Positions 26,478 through 29,180 of a stretch of 29,180 bases of DNA are shown here, one piece after another. The notes beneath the pieces are model-generated. The model had not been told where the DNA came from. It made no database searches and saw only the letters and a program-made list of their open reading frames with translations. Every line of letters begins with the position of its first letter. Within the stretch, counting starts at the first letter, position 1. This DNA is from a virus, in IMG/VR virus record IMGVR_UViG_3300021197_000362, positions 1-29,180 of that record. One strand, given 5' to 3'. The position numbers were made by a program, and so were the translations under genes.

Positions 26478-29180
26478 TATACTATTCCTTTTCCGCTAAA
26501 CAGGCCACCTGAACCAAACAAGTAGTCTACGATTGGAAACTCTCTACCCGCTAAAAGAGTCGGATCTCCTGTAATTGTGGATGATGGCCCTGTAAACATT
26601 CCCGGCGAGAAGCCACCACCACCGCCACCACCGCCACCGCCGCCCGGAGGAGTAACAGGAGGAGTAACAGTAGGAGTAACAGGAGGAGTACCCGTACTAC
26701 ACTCTTCTTCGTTTGCTGCGGCATATACTGGATCGTCACAAGGATCTACAACTCCTACACAAATGCCTTTTTCGTTAAACTCTTGACCTTCTGGACACTC
26801 TTCACACAAGCTCTCTACAGTAGCTCCGTTGTCACAAACAGTAGTACTAGGACAAACACCGCCTTCGTGGTCACTAGGTCTAGACCCATCAGGACACTTT
26901 TCGCACCCACTTTCTTGTGTAGCTCCGTTACCGCAGCCGGGAGGCAGAACTACGTCTTTCTTTTCACATATACCTTTTTCGTTAAACTCTTGACCTTTTG
27001 GACACTCTTTACACTCACTTTCTACAGTAGCTCCATTGTAGCCACAAACCTCAGTTGGATCAACACCTCCTCCACCACCGCCACAGTTAACGTCCCACCA
27101 TATTTGTTGCTCTTGAAGAGCAAAAGTTAGAGCACCTTCTTCTGGATAATCGTCTTCACACGTTATACCACCCGGACCTGCTTTACTAACACATACACCG
27201 TCGTTATTAAAGTCTTGACCTTCTGGACACTTTTCGCACAGATCCGGTATAGCTCCACTAGGCGTTATTCCATCATTAGCCTTACAGTCTACTTCTTTTT
27301 TACACTCTGGTAGATCTTTGTTTTCTTCCTTAGCACAGTAGGCGTCACTTCCTTTGCACAACTCACTTTCTGGGTCTTCGTCACAAGGGTCTACTGGTGG
27401 GTCAACCTGATCACCGCAGCCGTCAATAGAATCTTCTTTTTCACCTGCACGTTCGTATCCGTCTGGACACAGACAGGCCTGATCATCGTCACTCCACTCA
27501 CCGACTTCAGTTTCGCATCTAAAGTCTACTGTTACATCACAGTCGTCAAGTGTTCCTTGAATTATACCGCCTGTTGTTTCTTGAAGACTTGAGTTTTTAC
27601 CGCCAGTACAGTTTACGTACCCAGCGGCTCGACAGGCTTCTTGATTGTCTTCGTAGTACTCCTCCTGATCGCAGTTTTCAGAGGTAAAAAGCAAAAAAGG
27701 ATTGTCAACATCAGGTACTAATTCGTCTCTAGCTCTTTCAGCAAGTATAGCAGCAATGTACCCGTAACCAGACGAAATTAAAATGTCGAGTAAATTGCCC
27801 CAAGTTTTGTCTTCGGTGTCTTCCCATGCGCCTTTAATCTTATCCCAGATGTTTCCAAAAACTTCTGAAATTACACCAACGGGGTCGTTTATAAAGTCTT
27901 CAATAGATTTACCAGCTTCTATTAAAGCCTCTTCTATGTCTCGTATGGTTGCGTTAGGAGTAAGTACACCCGGAATAGGAAAGTCGATACCCGGAATAAC
28001 TAAAATAGCTGATAAATTAACGCAATCTTTTCCCCATTCAAAATCTGGTCCTCTGTCGGGGCTATTAGGGTTTAAACACTTATCAGAAAGCGTAGGACTA
28101 ATAACCTCCATAAAATCTTTAAAACACTGCTCTAAGTTAGCTGGGTCAGAACACTCGCCAATTTTGTTTTTTATTTTGTCGTACAGACCTCTCGCGCCAT
28201 CTACAACTTCTTTACCGTACTCGTCGTACAGTCCCTGAAGCCAATCCTCTCCGCACTCTGCTTCTGTAGGTGCATAGGTGCCGTCACCGCAGTCAAACCA
28301 CGTAGTTATGTCTACTCCGCAGCGCTCTGCGTTTTCTTCAGTAATTTTGTCGCAGCTTCCCGTTCCTTCCAAATCAGGACAGTCTTCTGAGTGTTTTGCA
28401 AACGAGCCATCAAAACAACGAGTGTAATAAGGAGCTTGTAAATCTTCGTCATTTAAGTCAACTAGATTACCGTTTTCGTCAAATGTAAAACCACAGTCTT
28501 CAGCGTTTTCTTCCTTAATAATATCGCAAGGGGCTTTAGGCGGTCCGTCGGGACAAGCGTCCTCGTATTTTGAATAAAAACCATCGCCGCAATCAACGTA
28601 GTTTCCTAAGTTTATTTCACAATGTTCTGCTTCTGATTTAGTAATTACAACAGCACTAGCTATATAATCACAACTTTCTGTGCCTGCTAAATCAGGACAG
28701 TCGTGTATACTGTTGGCAAAAATTCCTCCACCACAGTTAAACAACGTGTTAGTATTATTATCGCAGTCTTCTTGTGATCTCGCGTAAACAGGGCGTTCTA
28801 CTGTTGTGGGAGGTACAGGGTTACCGTTCTCATCGTCTGGGTTTGCTACGTCAAAAGTAACTAAATTATCAGTACATTCAACTAAGTTGTCTAAATCTGT
28901 TTCACATTCTTCAGCGTTTTCTTGTATAATTAGTGAGCAGTCTTCAAGTAAACTTTTATCCTCTTCGGGTCTACATCTTCCACCAATAACAACGCCGCGT
29001 GAAGGCACTCCGTCAAACTCGTCATAACAAGTGTCGCCGTCTTCCTTTGACGGGCGTACGCTCCACCAACCGCCATCAAAACCTATGTCTCCTAAAATAC
29101 GATCAAGGATTAAACTTCCTTGAAAATGATCGCGTACGCCGCAGTTTACATAATACTCACCATTAGGAACAAAAGCACCC
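26477..29180 (-). CDS. Giant cysteine-rich repeat protein, N-terminus beyond right edge
   Basis: The frame is open through the right edge: about 900 codons are visible with no in-frame ATG near 29008, so a GTG at 29008 is probably not the start. The upstream residues include YYVNCGVRDHF and DTCYDEFDG, continuing the same repeat style. By count 57 cysteines are visible. N-terminal repeats follow the plan EENAExC ... DCGDGxY ... CPDxxGTxSCDxI (about five units). Then comes a helical middle (IWDKIKGAWEDTEDKTWGNL; ILISSGYGYIAAILAERA), four C-terminal repeats NGATxExxCxxCPxGQ...GxC, a Pro/Thr linker, a run of 11 glycines and a cysteine-free tail. No signal peptide can be checked. Likely an extracellular-stable, disulfide-bonded adhesin/fibre or virion-surface protein; unproven. 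Confidence 0.8.
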   Translation of the reverse strand, partial: GAFVPNGEYYVNCGVRDHFQGSLILDRILGDIGFDGGWWSVRPSKEDGDTCYDEFDGVPSRGVVIGGRCRPEEDKSLLEDCSLIIQENAEECETDLDNLVECTDNLVTFDVANPDDENGNPVPPTTVERPVYARSQEDCDNNTNTLFNCGGGIFANSIHDCPDLAGTESCDYIASAVVITKSEAEHCEINLGNYVDCGDGFYSKYEDACPDGPPKAPCDIIKEENAEDCGFTFDENGNLVDLNDEDLQAPYYTRCFDGSFAKHSEDCPDLEGTGSCDKITEENAERCGVDITTWFDCGDGTYAPTEAECGEDWLQGLYDEYGKEVVDGARGLYDKIKNKIGECSDPANLEQCFKDFMEVISPTLSDKCLNPNSPDRGPDFEWGKDCVNLSAILVIPGIDFPIPGVLTPNATIRDIEEALIEAGKSIEDFINDPVGVISEVFGNIWDKIKGAWEDTEDKTWGNLLDILISSGYGYIAAILAERARDELVPDVDNPFLLFTSENCDQEEYYEDNQEACRAAGYVNCTGGKNSSLQETTGGIIQGTLDDCDVTVDFRCETEVGEWSDDDQACLCPDGYERAGEKEDSIDGCGDQVDPPVDPCDEDPESELCKGSDAYCAKEENKDLPECKKEVDCKANDGITPSGAIPDLCEKCPEGQDFNNDGVCVSKAGPGGITCEDDYPEEGALTFALQEQQIWWDVNCGGGGGGVDPTEVCGYNGATVESECKECPKGQEFNEKGICEKKDVVLPPGCGNGATQESGCEKCPDGSRPSDHEGGVCPSTTVCDNGATVESLCEECPEGQEFNEKGICVGVVDPCDDPVYAAANEEECSTGTPPVTPTVTPPVTPPGGGGGGGGGGGFSPGMFTGPSSTITGDPTLLAGREFPIVDYLFGSGGLFSGKGIV
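26612..26644 (-). repeat. Triplet repeat encoding polyglycine
   Basis: Eleven consecutive GGC/GGT codons (read leftward) encode a glycine run, adjacent to a 12-base-like repeat (AGGAGGAGTAAC and variants, about 26647-26690) encoding PVTP units. Triplet runs of this kind change length by slippage in whole codons, so linker length may vary between relatives without frame loss. Confidence 0.85.
26766..27240 (-). repeat. Direct repeats encoding the C-terminal Cys modules
   Basis: Near-identical DNA stretches occur at about 26766-26835 and 26973-27042 (offset 207 bases), encoding NGATVESxCxECPxGQEFNEKGIC; shorter, more diverged copies lie near 26891-26935 and 27211-27250. High DNA identity of the first pair, including silent positions, points to a recent duplication or ongoing recombination within the gene. 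Confidence 0.75.

Noticed and set aside
26551-26786. Leucine-run and proline-run frames opposite and beside the polyglycine tract
   Set aside because: They are alternative readings of the GGN triplet run; homopolymer proteins with no ribosome site.
1-29180. CRISPR array, tRNA genes, integrase or transposase
   Set aside because: No regular repeat-spacer pattern, no T-loop-bearing cloverleaf and no recombinase motif was found by eye on either strand.

Overview
The window is part of a lytic-looking tailed phage genome, most likely a podovirus-like phage from the T7-type replication world and probably from an aquatic or marine metagenome. The evidence is a T7-style replication set (Zn-ribbon/TOPRIM/DnaB-like primase-helicase, short family A DNA polymerase, Cas4/RecB-like exonuclease, endonuclease I) together with a B12-dependent ribonucleotide reductase, a thioredoxin-fold protein, an M15 peptidase endolysin, large terminase, portal, head-tail adaptor and large internal-virion-type proteins. 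I see no integrase, no repressor and no phage RNA polymerase in the window. Sigma70-like promoters suggest use of the host polymerase. No tRNA or rRNA gene was recognised.

Layout: (1) 1-5163, leftward: AT-hook protein (candidate small terminase), M15 endolysin, small beta-rich protein, CPAC redox protein, secreted Cys protein, large terminase, a 32-residue membrane microprotein, and the portal, which runs off the left edge. (2) 5164-6006: a gene-less divergent control region of about 840 bp. It holds a near-consensus leftward promoter, a long series of imperfect repeats (TGTCAACAC / CACRAGG / AATATTCACA), and a candidate rightward promoter. (3) 6007-9855, rightward: about fourteen small, tightly packed early genes, nearly all unknown, including a GP88-like Cys protein, zinc-ribbon proteins and a 30-residue membrane microprotein. 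(4) 9900-18085, rightward: the replication and nucleotide operon (SSB-like protein, primase-helicase, polymerase, GIY-YIG nuclease, exonuclease, endonuclease I, DUF3310 protein, class II RNR), ending in a 36-residue lipoprotein. (5) 18061-29180, leftward: virion genes (internal proteins, tail/fibre-associated proteins, head-tail adaptor), ending at a giant Cys-rich repeat protein that is open at the right edge.

The leftward genes at both edges belong to one structural module: portal leaves on the left, and adaptor and tail genes enter from the right. Major capsid and scaffold genes are absent, so the window is best read as a circularly permuted or circular genome cut inside the virion module. 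Most genes are joined by stop/start overlaps (TAATG, ATGA, TGATG), indicating translational coupling in two opposed transcription units that start in the 5.2-6.0 kb control region and converge at about 18.07 kb.

Functional logic: the RNR supplies dNTPs; exonuclease, endonuclease I and DUF3310 protein fit host DNA breakdown and nucleotide recycling; polymerase, helicase and SSB replicate; the terminase pair packages; and the M15 peptidase, lipoprotein and membrane microproteins are candidates for lysis. All family names come from motifs read by eye, without database searches.
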